Part shown: positions 46,601-58,600 of the stretch, piece by piece
Layout: every line of letters starts with the position of its first letter
Position numbering within the stretch: the stretch's first letter is position 1
Source of the DNA: Prostheceraeus crozeri
Taxonomy: Eukaryota > Platyhelminthes > Polycladida > Euryleptidae
NCBI GenBank assembly: GCA_907163375.1
Contig: CAJQUW010015391.1
Location: forward strand, 62,001 to 126,000
Reading direction: 5' to 3'
DNA: 64,000 bases
Translations under genes and position numbers: made by a program
The notes under the pieces: model-generated
What the model was told of the DNA's origin: nothing
Seen by the model: the letters and a program-made list of their open reading frames with translations, nothing else
Database searches by the model: none

Positions 46601-49600
46601 CTCACGGTGCGAGTACTGACATCCACATTTGGAGGAAGTTCAGCGCGAATCTGGGCACTCGAAGCTCTTGGATCTTTGACGGCAGCACGATGAATCATGT
46701 GATCAGTTCTTTCGGTTGTTATTCTAGCCTACCGGGTGACTTTCCTGGATCTGAACTGCCAGTAGATTTTATGCGCTGAATGATATCATGCACCGTACTC
46801 TTGGACATTTTCGAACGTCGCATAATTTCACGCTCGGAACTGCCATCTTGATACAAAAGTTCAACTTTTGCTCGATTGGAGGCTGACGTAGTAGACATGC
46901 TTACATGCGCGATATCAATGTAGAAATGTAGAAAGTCATAGCATTCACTAGTCTTTGTTCTCATGCAGCCAATCAGCAAGCAGTTATTTTACTGCCAATC
47001 AATCGTTAATAACAGATGAAACACAGCCGAATGAATTCCCTAATGAACAATAAATCAGAGAAAGACAGCTGAGCATGGTTTCAGGATAATGAAATAAGGT
47101 TTTTGGGACCGTGGTCAGGCCCATTTCTCAATTCGATTGAGAATTGTTGGGTGAAATTGAAAGTTGAGGTCTCCAAATACAACCCAACATCCTATCGAGA
47201 CTGAAGAGAAGAGATATTAAAAGCATGGTGCCCGGCAATTGCCAGCAATACTGCGAGGGGCTGATGAAATCCATGTCCAGATGAGGTTCTGAAGGTACGT
47301 GGCAGAGCAACAAAATACTGATCTCTTACTCAATCTGTGATATTCTAGGTCGCATGTGCCCATATATCTACTTTTTTGCATTTTCATACATATTCAAATA
47401 CTTAATAGTCTTCGCAGCCAAATATAATGCACTAGGGAAAGAAATTTGATGTCTTGAAATAGGGTTCACGTAAAAGAGCGTGGGTGGTCGGATCTTTATG
47501 GCCATAACTGTACAAAATGAAATAAAAGAAAATGAGTTGAAGTCAGAAGTTAGAAGTCAGATCCACGTTAGCGCGAGCGTCATCACTCTGGTCTTGTGAC
47601 GTTGATGATTGTCGCCTCTAGGAATGGTAGCAACGTTGTATGACGAGCTTTGGCGACCTTCTTGAAGTACGATATCTTTGTGTGTGTGACGTCTAACTGC
47701 GGACAATAATGAGAGCGTGTCTTGCCACAGCATTGCTGTGAGGCTCTGATGATCGTGGTCGGGTTCTTATGTTCATCAGCCATGCCGGAAGATGCTCGTC
47801 CACTCGCTTTGCCAGCCACCGTTCAGTCCGTCCAACATAACTGTCTTCGCAGTTACAATCGAATTGGTAGATGACGTCAGACGAACAATTGAGTGGCAGC
47901 ATGTCTTTCAGGGATCGTACCGGAACTCTTCTGGTGATGAAAATGACCTTCGGCTCAATAGCTGGAAAAGCTAGAGCAGTTACGGCACGAACTTTGGTCT
48001 TGACCTCGTTCGAAAATCTTTCGCCCAGAAACGGTACCGGCACTACTGCAGTTTAGTGCACCCTAAAATGCATGTGAGAACAACATGATTTAATCAACAG
48101 AATGAATGCCGTTCGTTCTTCCCTATAGTTATAAATGAGTGTCTTTGTGTCTTCGTCTTCGTCTTCGCACATTACACCGAGCGGGAGAATGCGCCGTTTT
48201 TTTAGGGTGCACTAAACTGCAGTAGGCGCGTTTCCGTCTCTTTCATAGAGGGTGCACTAAACTGCAGTAGTGCCAACGGTACCATCAGGTAAGCAATCTT
48301 CTTTGCAGGACCATATTCAGTCTCTTGTTCCTGCTTTGGTTTGCTGTACTTCCCGATGAAGGAGAATGGATAGCCATTGATAGCTTATAGGCTATCAAAT
48401 CCTAGCATCAATCCGAGCGCTCCAAAGAAATTAATCAAATACGGCTTTCTTCTTCACTCACTCAGGAATAAGAATGTGCACTTGTACATGCAGAAGTAGA
48501 ACTGGTCACATTCGATGGGAAATAGGAGTTGCATCACTGTCTTTGATATCACAGTCGTTTTCACCTTCGCAATTTTCAAAATCGTCCTTGTTCCGCTGAT
48601 CTCATCAATGTCTTCCCACGTAGTTTCTCTGCTCGTGGTCATGCGATCAGCGGAACAAGGACGATTTTGAAAATTGCGAAGGTTTAAACGACTGTGATAT
48701 CAAGGATGCAGCTCCTATCGTCACAAGTTGCGATGCGTGAATCAGGGTTGGAATCAGCCGGGGCCAGAGGCCGGTGTAGTCAAAACCGACTATAACTAAC
48801 TCGGCGTCTCTGTAACCTACTGATCAAGACTGAAACCTCCTCGACTTAGGCCGACAGACATCGCTTCTCGATTTTGATATAGAATGCGGATAAGCAAGAG
48901 TTCTCGATGAAGCGCAAGGTTGATGATTATGATCAATTTCTATCCAAATTGATCTTCTATCCGGTACATAATGTATAATTTTAAACAGCAAATATCCGCT
49001 AACGTACAATTAGTTTCAATGTTTTGTACACGCTGAACTGAAAACATCCGCAAAAACAGACTCTGTTAATCTGATTTTAACGGATTTTAACTCCTGCGTC
49101 ATCAATCATCAAATTGTGACGTCATACTTTTCAAAAGATATTTACGGGTATTTTCCGTGAAGCTTCTCTGTTAAGTTGAGCGATTTTTTAGCTGTTTTCA
49201 GAGGTCTACGGTTTATAGTGCAATCAGACAAATATTCGTACTTCAATAATATATTTTGCACGCGTGTGAAAAAAATTGAGCAGCAAAACGCGCAATAGCT
49301 TATTCAAGACATCTATGATTCAAGAAATATGGTTATTTTCCGATAGTCTAGCGATTCCTACAAAATTCATTAATGCTGGAGTATGCGATTCCGAAAACTC
49401 TATTTGAGATCGAATGCGGCTTAAAAGTAGATGTAAAAGTAAAAGATAAAAGACTGTCTATGGATTAGCACTTAAACAGCATCGACGTGCCCTCATTGCC
49501 GTCAAGTCAACTTCGTAGTATTTATTACGAAAAAACGTTAGCTAAAATCTGAATCCTCCAGCAAAATCAGCCGTGAGTTCAGTTATGAATAGACTTATTA

Positions 49601-52600
49601 CTTAAACTTGTTAATGTTCTGCCGAATAGGTATTTGTGTTATTGAAAAATCCCCTACAAAACGGGAGAACGACAAAAATTGCGCAATAAATTTCCTTCAT
49701 GCGTTGTAACGGTTATTCCGGAACGTATCTGACAGTTTCACGTTTCTCATTAATCGATCATATAGCAAGTAAGACGCTTTTTAATGATAACGGTATGATA
49801 TTAATATTTCATATAGCACGCACATCACGTCTCGTTCCTGGGTGTTTCCTTCCTTTCCTGGGCCGCTATGTGAAGAAGCTCTGAATGATACTCTTACGTC
49901 TGCTGCTACGCAGATAGTGATTTGATTAGCTGTTCCCATGAATGAGTCACTCAGATTGCTAGGTATCTATGGTCATCATTAATACAACACTGATTTGAAT
50001 TTTCAAGCACAGTTCGATTCTATACTCTCTGTAAAGGATAGAGATACATAATTGAGCTTTCACTTCTCACGATGGACGTTTTTTCAGATGAAGAGGTAGC
50101 AAATAATTTTCAATTTAATAACTTCGACAATTGCGAGTAGGCACTGAGGCAATTCAAAACAAAGTTCAGCAAGGAAAGTCCACTCGCTAGGACAATACGC
50201 AAGTAGCGTCAGCTTCCATGAAATCGCCAGCTGTCAAATATTGGATGATGATCTCCTAACAACACGAACTTACTCATAGTGTGATCTATGATGCTATGAA
50301 CTCAGAGAAGCACATTTCTATCTTTGGAAGAACCTGTGATTCCCTTCATCCGATCAAGAAGATTGCTGAGTGGTGTTTCAGTAAGCTGATGTTCCTGCGC
50401 TCTTCTCACTTCGCGCAAGAGCCATTTTGGATATTCAACTCCATAATCGATGGATCGCGAGAGACCTCGAATGGCCTCCATGCATGATCTAGCGATAATT
50501 GATTTCTAGATGTGAGGTTGTGTTCGATACAACGTCTAAAAAGCAACGAGACCAACAACTCTTGAAGAACTCGAGACACAAATTTTAGCCTTTTTGAGCA
50601 ATATTGATATTTGTGAAGTTCGAAAGGGTCATGACTCTTTTCGAAAACGGTGCCGACTTTGCTTCTCAAATAATCTACATGTTCGTCATAGACTGAAAAT
50701 CTTTTGTAAGAAGTCCCATTTTTCCTTAGAATTACATTTATGATTCATAATCATTACTGTTTTTTACTGTTGTTATCTCAGTAGATATTGAAAAACTTAG
50801 ATGAAACTGTTCAAATAGCGGCACAGAATAGTTAAGCACCCTGTATAGTAGGCCTATTTGTACCAATGACAACATCTTCCCATTGAATTCTTGTGCTTGT
50901 CTTATTGAACATTTGTGGATCCAACAAAAAATCCATACAATTGCTCTTCTAGTATGTCTCCTTTCTTCAATTTTATGCAATAATTTCGTCGTTCTCTTAT
51001 AAAATCTTCAACCTAAATTTGTAATTCCTGTGAAGTTAATGGAATAAGTAGCGGTTACACCCAGATGGTTGTAAATATATAATAGAAAAAATGATTACTT
51101 GCAATATAGGCCTGCTCAATACTCTGCGAAAAATTTGTACACATGAGAAGCTTTCTTAAGAATGAATTATTGCTAATTATGGCAACATGTTGTAATAATA
51201 GTCTACTGATTATTGAAAATTAAATTAATCGAAAAAATGCTGATGAGCAAGAGAAACAATGGGGTTATTGCAGATATCTTTCCACAGTCAGACAATGTCC
51301 GAACCGCCATCGTTCATCGATAAAAAATAATTTGCATTTTTGCATTTAACTTAGACAATGCCTAAAATATCTCAGTACCATTTCCTTCTGAAGCCATTGA
51401 TATTTCAGCTCCAAATAATAATAATAAAGAGACTTTATTCACCAATACAACGAGCGGTATATGGCATGGTTCACAAATCATGAAAATTTCGAATACTTTA
51501 TAAATGAATTGTTGTAAACAGACGATCTCCGTTGAAAGCATAACAATTTTCTCCGAGATCTGATTTGGGAATCAGTGGATCTGACAATGAAAAATTCAGA
51601 TAAAGGATGGCATGCAGAGAACCTAGAAACTTTACGAATCAGTCGTGTACAGATGTTATCAAGCATTTGATGAAAATTACATTTAAAATTGATATTGGCC
51701 CAACGACGAGCAACGCGATCAAGTCGTTCAAGTTTTTTCACATGGGACTTCTTTAGGTCGCAAATAACGGGCCAGCAGAAAGAAATATGGGTAAAAACAA
51801 GACCAACGTAGGCCTGCCAAACAATATCGCCTTGCCCACAGTTATACCAAATCCGTCTAACTAATGATAGGGACCGGCAACATTTTTTGTACAGGAAATC
51901 AAATTGATCGTCCCATTTGTTATCGGAGGAGAAAAACATTCCCAAAATTTTGAGAGAAGGAACATCTTCAATGACAGTGCCATTCACATGAATATGAGTG
52001 GGAGAGGAAGAGGTCGGTCTGCCTGAAATAGTGAGACTCTTGGTTTTTGCTTCATTGATGCGGAGTTTCTTATTCTGAGCCCACTCGACAAAAATATCAA
52101 TGTCATCTTGAAAGGCAGAAGAGGAAGACGATTCTGACAGGTGAACGAGAGATATGTCGTCCGCGTAAGCTATGATTTTGGTATTTGTCAGATGAGGAAG
52201 ATCATTAATGTACATGACAAACAACAGAGGCCCCAAGATAGACCCTTGAGGGACTCCGCTGGAAACAGCTTTCCACGAAGCTTGTACACCATTGGTAGCG
52301 ACCCTCTGAAAACGATCTTTCAAAAAGGACTGAATCATAGAAACGATATAAGGATTGCATTGAAAAACAGTCACAAGGGTGTTCAGAACAGATAGGTGAC
52401 TCAACGAATCGAAGGCCTTTCTGAAGTCTACTGCGAGAATTTTGCAAGAGTTGGAGGACTTGGCGCTGAGGTGTTGCAGAATAGTCAAACGAAGACTGAG
52501 AAGAGCGTTAGTGCATCCCCCAAACGAATTAGGAATGAACCCAAACTGCCGTGAGTCAAAAGAACAAATAGACGGTAAAAGCAGGTGATCACGAATCAGG

Positions 52601-55600
52601 CGCTCAAGCACTTTACTGAGGAAAGGCAAGATCAAAATTGGTCTGAATTCACCATTGCCTTTCGGAAGAGGGAGGACATTAGCCAATTTCCAGGTAGTAG
52701 GAAAGGTACCAGATTGAAGGCATCTGTTAAATAGAACGGTCAAGGGCGCAACCAAGACATCGTGGAATTTTCTGTAAAAGAATCCTGGAATACCATCAGG
52801 TCCGACTGAATTCGACTTGGACGATCTTATCAATTCAGAAATTTTAGTCTCGGGAATTAGGGGGATGTGGGTAGGAGTAGAAGGCCTATCCTCAAGAAAG
52901 GAGTCGACGTCAGGATCAGAGAAGAAGGATTGAAAATCTTCATTGAGTTCGACGGTCTTGTTATAGTCGATGTTAGAAGATCCATGCCGGTTCTTAATCT
53001 GCGCATTAATAACTTTCCAGCTATCAGCAGGGGAAGAGGACTTCATTCTACGGAATTGATTCATTTTGGATTTTTTCACTTCTGAAAGAAATTTTTCTCT
53101 AAGACACAGGTACTTGGGATAATTGCCACGGAAGAGAGCCCTATCTCTAGCATCTGAAATGGCTTTAAGAGAAGGAGTAAGCCAAGACGGATCAGAACTT
53201 CTCATCCTAACTGTTTTTTCCGGAAAGAATAAGTGATACAATTGTAGAAGAAGAAACTGTAAGGCGTCAATAGCTTCATTGATATCATCAAAATCAAGAC
53301 AACAGGCGTTCCAATCAATTGACAGAAGGACACTATAGCACTGAGCAAAGGAGGCGGGAGAGAAAGACCTAACTTTGACCTTAGTGACAGTAACAGGTTT
53401 GTTAGCGACAGTTTTCACAAAGATACCTTTATGATCAGATCTACCAATGGGGGAGAGGAGGACAGGATGTTCAAATCTAGGGGCTGGTTTGAGGCAAAAA
53501 TATCCAAAACATTTTTTCCTCTAGTAGGAAATTGGACAAGTTGCTTCATGTTGTTCAAAACAAAAAAGTCACACAATTTATGACGCAGGTCATTCACATC
53601 TCCTGTTAAGATAACATGTTTGGACGAAAGGTTGTCTACCAGCGATTGAAGAGAGTCTATCACTATATCATGATAATTAACATTTCCCCAGTATGGATGA
53701 TACAAGACACAAACATGGACGTCAAATTCGTACAAGTATAAGCACAAAATACTCGACTTCAGACCATCAACACTGCTAGTAGGACTTGCAATACGAGAAA
53801 AATGACATTTGCAGTAGATGGCTACACCACCACCGTGACAGTCACGGTCAGATCTCACCAGATGATAATTGGGGATGGAGATTGATTCACTGTCAATACT
53901 GCTGTCGAGCCATGTTTCGGTAATGCAGATAACGTCGGGAGTGAACTTGGAAGCTCGAAGTCTCAGTTCATCAATTTTGTTGAAGACGGACCTGGCGTTA
54001 AATAACATAACGGAGGGTGTGGGCTTAGTCAGCAGTTTTGGCTTTCGAGATGACACATCCTCATGTAGATCGTCACATTTCTTGGGATTTGACTTCGGAG
54101 TTCTGATAAGAATCCTATGATAGAACAAGGCTCTTCTTTGTACACCGGGAATGGGATAGTCAAGCCGAAGGCTGAGGATTTGGGAACGTGAATAGTGCAG
54201 ACAAGGTGATGAAGTCATTGTGATGTAATCACACGGGAAGCAGGAAAGTAGAGACGAGGACAAGGAAAGTGTATAGGAGAGGCAGGGGCGACGTAGATTG
54301 CGCAATCAGATGTGGTCGCAGAAGACAGGTGGGATATCCCCGCATTGCTGAGTAATGGCCATTGAATATGAGTCTCGGTAATTGAGCGATAATTGAGCAA
54401 TAACGGTGGCAATGACGAACAACGTTGAAAGAAAACAGAACCATTGGCTGGAGCAGTTCAGGAGGATTCTTGTGATACAAAGAAGTCCGAAAATTGTTGG
54501 GAAAAACAGGCGAAATTTGATGATTTGTGAACCGAGGTGGACTAAACGTCACGAGAAGAAGGAACTTCCGTCCGCACGCTATGAAGTCAACCGAAGTTGT
54601 GATCGATATGTGCCTGATCGTCTGGTTCACACAAGTCGAGCAGGTGTGTATAGACGATGGCAACTGCTAAACTCGGATTTAGAATATAACTATTTTGTCA
54701 CAAATGGCCAACTTCATGAAGATATGTGACAAGACAAACTCAGGCCAGTGACGAGGAGTGATTACTCATTCTGCTTTATAGATCGGCTGAAGCCTGCATC
54801 GCAATGCTTGTATGAAGGGCGAAAAAGTGTGTTCATTACATTACAACGTGGGTAGTTGAGGTTAAGACTAAAGTTACAAGTAACACTACATGTTTCAGCC
54901 CTCACACCTAGCAATAAATTACTAATTAAATGAGCAGATGAAATGCCCATCCACGAACAGCATAATTTCACTCTAGTGTCGGTCAGCGAAATAAATCGGT
55001 TGATAAATACTTTGGTCTCACTCGGATACTCTTATTTACAATTGAGAGTCTAGTATTATTCGTTCTGTCCCATAAAATCCATCCTATCTTCAGTTGCGAG
55101 TTCCATCAGATAATGAGAATAGAAATCCTTAAGTCATTCTTCTGAGTGAACGGTGTCACGACTCACAACGCCTGTAGCTGCGCAACAACTTCTTGAGGTT
55201 GCGGGAGCACGAAGGGTCTCTTGACTTGAGAAAAAGAATGAGAAAAGTTTCCTCTGCAACATTAGATTAATTTTTGTTTAATGCAAGATGCTACCGCATA
55301 GATTTTATAAAACTTGCAAATACTATTGCTCATTTATTTCATTCTTTTTCAGGACGGATTGGTAGTTGAAGACCTATATGAGGATCTGTCGGATGGAAAA
55401 GTTCTACTAAAACTGTTAGAAAATATTACCAATCAGTTTGTAGGACGCCCAAACAAGGGTCGGCTGCGGGTGCAGAAAATAGAAAATGTAAATAAGGCGC
55501 TTCGTTTCATTCAACAGCGAGTAAGTTGCCTTAATAGCCAATTAATTGCATGAATTTATGGTCAACTTACTTGAAACAGGTGGTTCTGGAAAATATCGGT

Positions 55601-58600
55601 GCCGAAGACATCGTCGATGGAAACCCAAGACTCATACTTGGTCTTATATGGACCATCATTCTTCGTTTCGAGATTGAACAAATGGACTTCCAAGAAGTAA
55701 GAATTTTATGTGAATTTTATATCAGGAGCAAATTCTGTTATGCTGAGTGGGTTATTTTATTCGGAATGCGACGTTTGTAGAAAACTTGATTATGAAAAAT
55801 TTGTGTTCTACCAATGCAGATAATTCTACTCAACTTGATGCATGTTGTGCATGAAACCTCTAAGAGAATTTGTAGAATTGCTCAAATGCACAACTGATTA
55901 CGCTTCGCGTTGTAATTAAGCTTATGATGGAGCATTCAAGTGTAGTTTTGTAGTGAACTTGGAGTCTAAAGGGTTACCTTAAAAACCTCCCGACAGTAGC
56001 AACCAGGGTACTCTTTTAAAACATTTCTACTGGTCAACCATTCACTCGAGAGGGCATTTTAGGACTATGCACTCAAGACAGCATTTCTCTAAGAGCACTG
56101 TCGCTCACATTAATGCCCACTTTAATGACCTTTGTCCCATGCATCCCACGGTGCGTCTCAAAGACCACTCAAGGATTGAAGTATCTAAAAATCAATGGCT
56201 ATGTGCTAACTAACTAAATAGATATGTACTCTACATTGTGTAGCAAGAGTACATGTCTGTAAGCCTGCTCTTATATTCCTGTTTATCTAGCTTGCTTGTC
56301 ATTTTAGGCTATTGATTGCGAACATGCATTTGTAGTTGGAGAGCTACTGACGGTTTCTTCATAAATTCGCGCACGAGCTTCTTTTTATTTTAATTCGCAG
56401 ATTGTCATCCGACATGAGTAAAGCGACCTTAAGTGACACATCCAGCCGTCTTGCAGTTTGCGGAGTGTCAAGCATCTCAAAGTCACATTTGTTTATGCAG
56501 ATCCATGTACTTCCGAGTTTGGTGCGCTTCATAGCGCAATAGCCTAATGGTCGCGCTTTTCATTTAATCACTCAAAATGAGATTTCACTCAACTGATAAG
56601 TGTCACGGATTGCTGAGCCTCCAGAACAGCTTCTTTTGACAAATGGAGTGGACCCCTCCAATGGACAGATTTAGCGGATTGGTGAACCTCCTGAACAGCT
56701 CCTTTACACAAATGAAGCGCAGCGATTCCAATCGAAAGATGTAGCGGATTGGTCAGCCACCAGAACAGTAGGAGCATACGGTAGTATTCATACTGGCGGC
56801 CATGCTGGAACGAGACCTTGAAAATTGGGAGATAAAGGAAGACGATCGATTCCCCATACATTTCAATTAACGCGTGAATTGTTAATTTTTAACATAATCC
56901 AATAATTTTGTGTAATCTGAATTTTCGTCGATGTTCCATGCAAAACATATTACCAGCAATTAAGTAATATTTCAATTTCAGGAAGCTGGCATCAAGAAAT
57001 CTGCAAAGGACAGTCTTCTTCTCTGGTGTCAGCAGAAGACCCGAGGATATAAGAATGTTGAAGTTAAGGATTTCAGTGGCAGTTGGAGATCAGGACTTGC
57101 TTTCAATGCCTTAATCCATGCACACTGTCCTCACTATCTCAACTACGATGAATTAGACCCAAGGAGGCCAAGAGACAACCTAAACACTGCTTTCGAAATT
57201 GCTGAAAAGAAATTGGATATACCAAAGCTTTTAGATGCCGAAGGTAAGAGTGACTCATTAAAGTTATATTGTAGTGACAGGACGGATCACAAAAGGATCT
57301 TCACCACTCAATGCTTTTTGAAACTGCATAGTGATGAAATATAGGATTGTTGAGACATTCAGGACCCACTGAATTTTTCGGATTTCTTTCTTACCCAGAA
57401 GTTTTGTAACAAGTTTTTTTTCTTCAACCTCAATTTGCTAAGCACGTCAGTAAGCGACAACTGTCTCCTTTCCCATTTGTGTGCATGCGGGTCTATTTTA
57501 GCATAATTCAATTTTCGGTATTTATTTATTCAATAGATAACCAAAACATCTCTGTGAAAGCATCTGTAAGTATCATTCAAAATACATACAATTAAAGCAA
57601 TGTTATGTTTACTTGATAAACTACAGTAAAGGACTAAATATACATATACAGAAGAAGAAATTCATGCGATGTGCAAGCATCTTATCACGTGTACTAAATG
57701 AGCCAGCTCCCTGAGGCTATCTGCACTGTAAACCGTACATTGCACTACATAACCAGAAAAATGCATGACCCAATCAGTTTTTACGTGGTCTAGTAAAAAC
57801 AGCTCAATCACTTTTGCCTAATCGAACAAGCGGGCATTCACTTGCTGCTTGTTTTTCACTTGACTGCTGCAGAGTGCAGACTCGACTAAGAGTTATGAAT
57901 ATTAGCTAACTACACATGTTCGCTGATTCATTGAATGGAATTATCGACCATAAGAAAATATTGAAAGAAGTTTGAGAAAGAACTTTTTTATTGAGCTTTC
58001 GCAAGATTTCTGAAGAGTCAAACAGTAACACTTCTTGCTCTGACAAAGTCTCGTTCCCCCCACGCCTGTTTCATTGTCATACTAACATTTTTTACAAAAA
58101 AATTTACACAGTAGCGGATACAAGTTTATTATAGCTCATTTGAAACTTGAGAATGTGAGCTCTCTAATGATGTATGTCACGCTGATGTGCGACACGATTG
58201 GTAGGCATGAAAATCGATTGAATTTCGACATAATTTCGATGGTCCGCTTTTTATTATCAACGACGCAATGAAACAATGAAAAATGTCTTAAACGTTGCCC
58301 TACTTCCTTTTGTAGATGTTGATGTCCCCAGGCCTGACTATAAGTCTGTGATGACTTATGTAGCTTCAATGTATCGAGCATTTGCCAAATTAAGAGCAGA
58401 AGACACAGGAGCCCGTCGATTAGGAAAACTTCTAGATTCTTGCATAAACACTGAGAAAATGATAATTGATTACGAAGACAGGGCAAAGAAGCTGTTGGCC
58501 TGGATCCGCAAAAGTGAAGGGGAATTGAATCAGAGAGATTTTCCCAATTCAATGAGTGGAATTAGTGGACTTTTGCAAGATTTGAAGAAATTCCGCGTTG

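Larger units (their letters stand above)
45696..47510 (-). mobile_element. Tc1-type transposon with rebuilt right end
   Basis: Both ends begin CAGTTATGGCCATAAAGATC read inward and are flanked by TA (45694-45695, 47511-47512). The transposase gene fills the left and middle on the reverse strand. The right 437 bases (47074-47510) are not an ordinary 5' end. They are an inverted, diverged copy of the 3' half of the same transposon, so the element has inverted arms of about 440-456 bases (45696-46151 against 47074-47510). This could arise by template switching during gap repair. It inserted into the end repeat of the Penelope-like copy. Confidence 0.88.
45600..48390 (-). mobile_element. Second Penelope-like copy, interrupted twice
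   Basis: Reverse-strand remains of the same family as 1600-3844, here only the 3' part of the gene plus the end repeat. The PLE sequence runs from about 48390 down to 47511, is cut by a Tc1 element (45696-47510), and decayed end-repeat sequence seems to continue at about 45600-45695. It is also cut by a 236-base element (48039-48274). It is truncated at its 5' side and older than the first copy. It lies antisense in spectrin intron 1. Confidence 0.75.
51416..54305 (-). mobile_element. CR1-type LINE, nearly full-length ORF2
   Basis: A non-LTR retrotransposon on the reverse strand with an apurinic-type endonuclease (53415-54305) followed by reverse transcriptase (51478-53418). Its 3' end has AATAAA a short distance before an (ATT)4 tail (51416-51428), a tail type seen in the CR1/L2 group. 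The coding region is broken only once, at the endonuclease/RT junction. No ORF1 was recognised. The 5' end is not defined, and element sequence may run to about 54.7 kb. It lies antisense in spectrin intron 1. Confidence 0.85.

Noticed and set aside
50281-50669. Opposing frames of 68 and 87 codons in spectrin intron 1
   Set aside because: Neither shows domain motifs; possibly part of a decayed repeat but unsupported.
54406-54729. 107-codon + strand frame just before spectrin exon 2 as an alternative first exon
   Set aside because: It is antisense to the LINE 5' region and does not encode CH1 sequence; the true preceding exon is at 43522-43638.
56540-56600. tRNA or SINE from the A-box-like TAGCCTAATGG
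   Set aside because: No B box or cloverleaf follows at the right distance.
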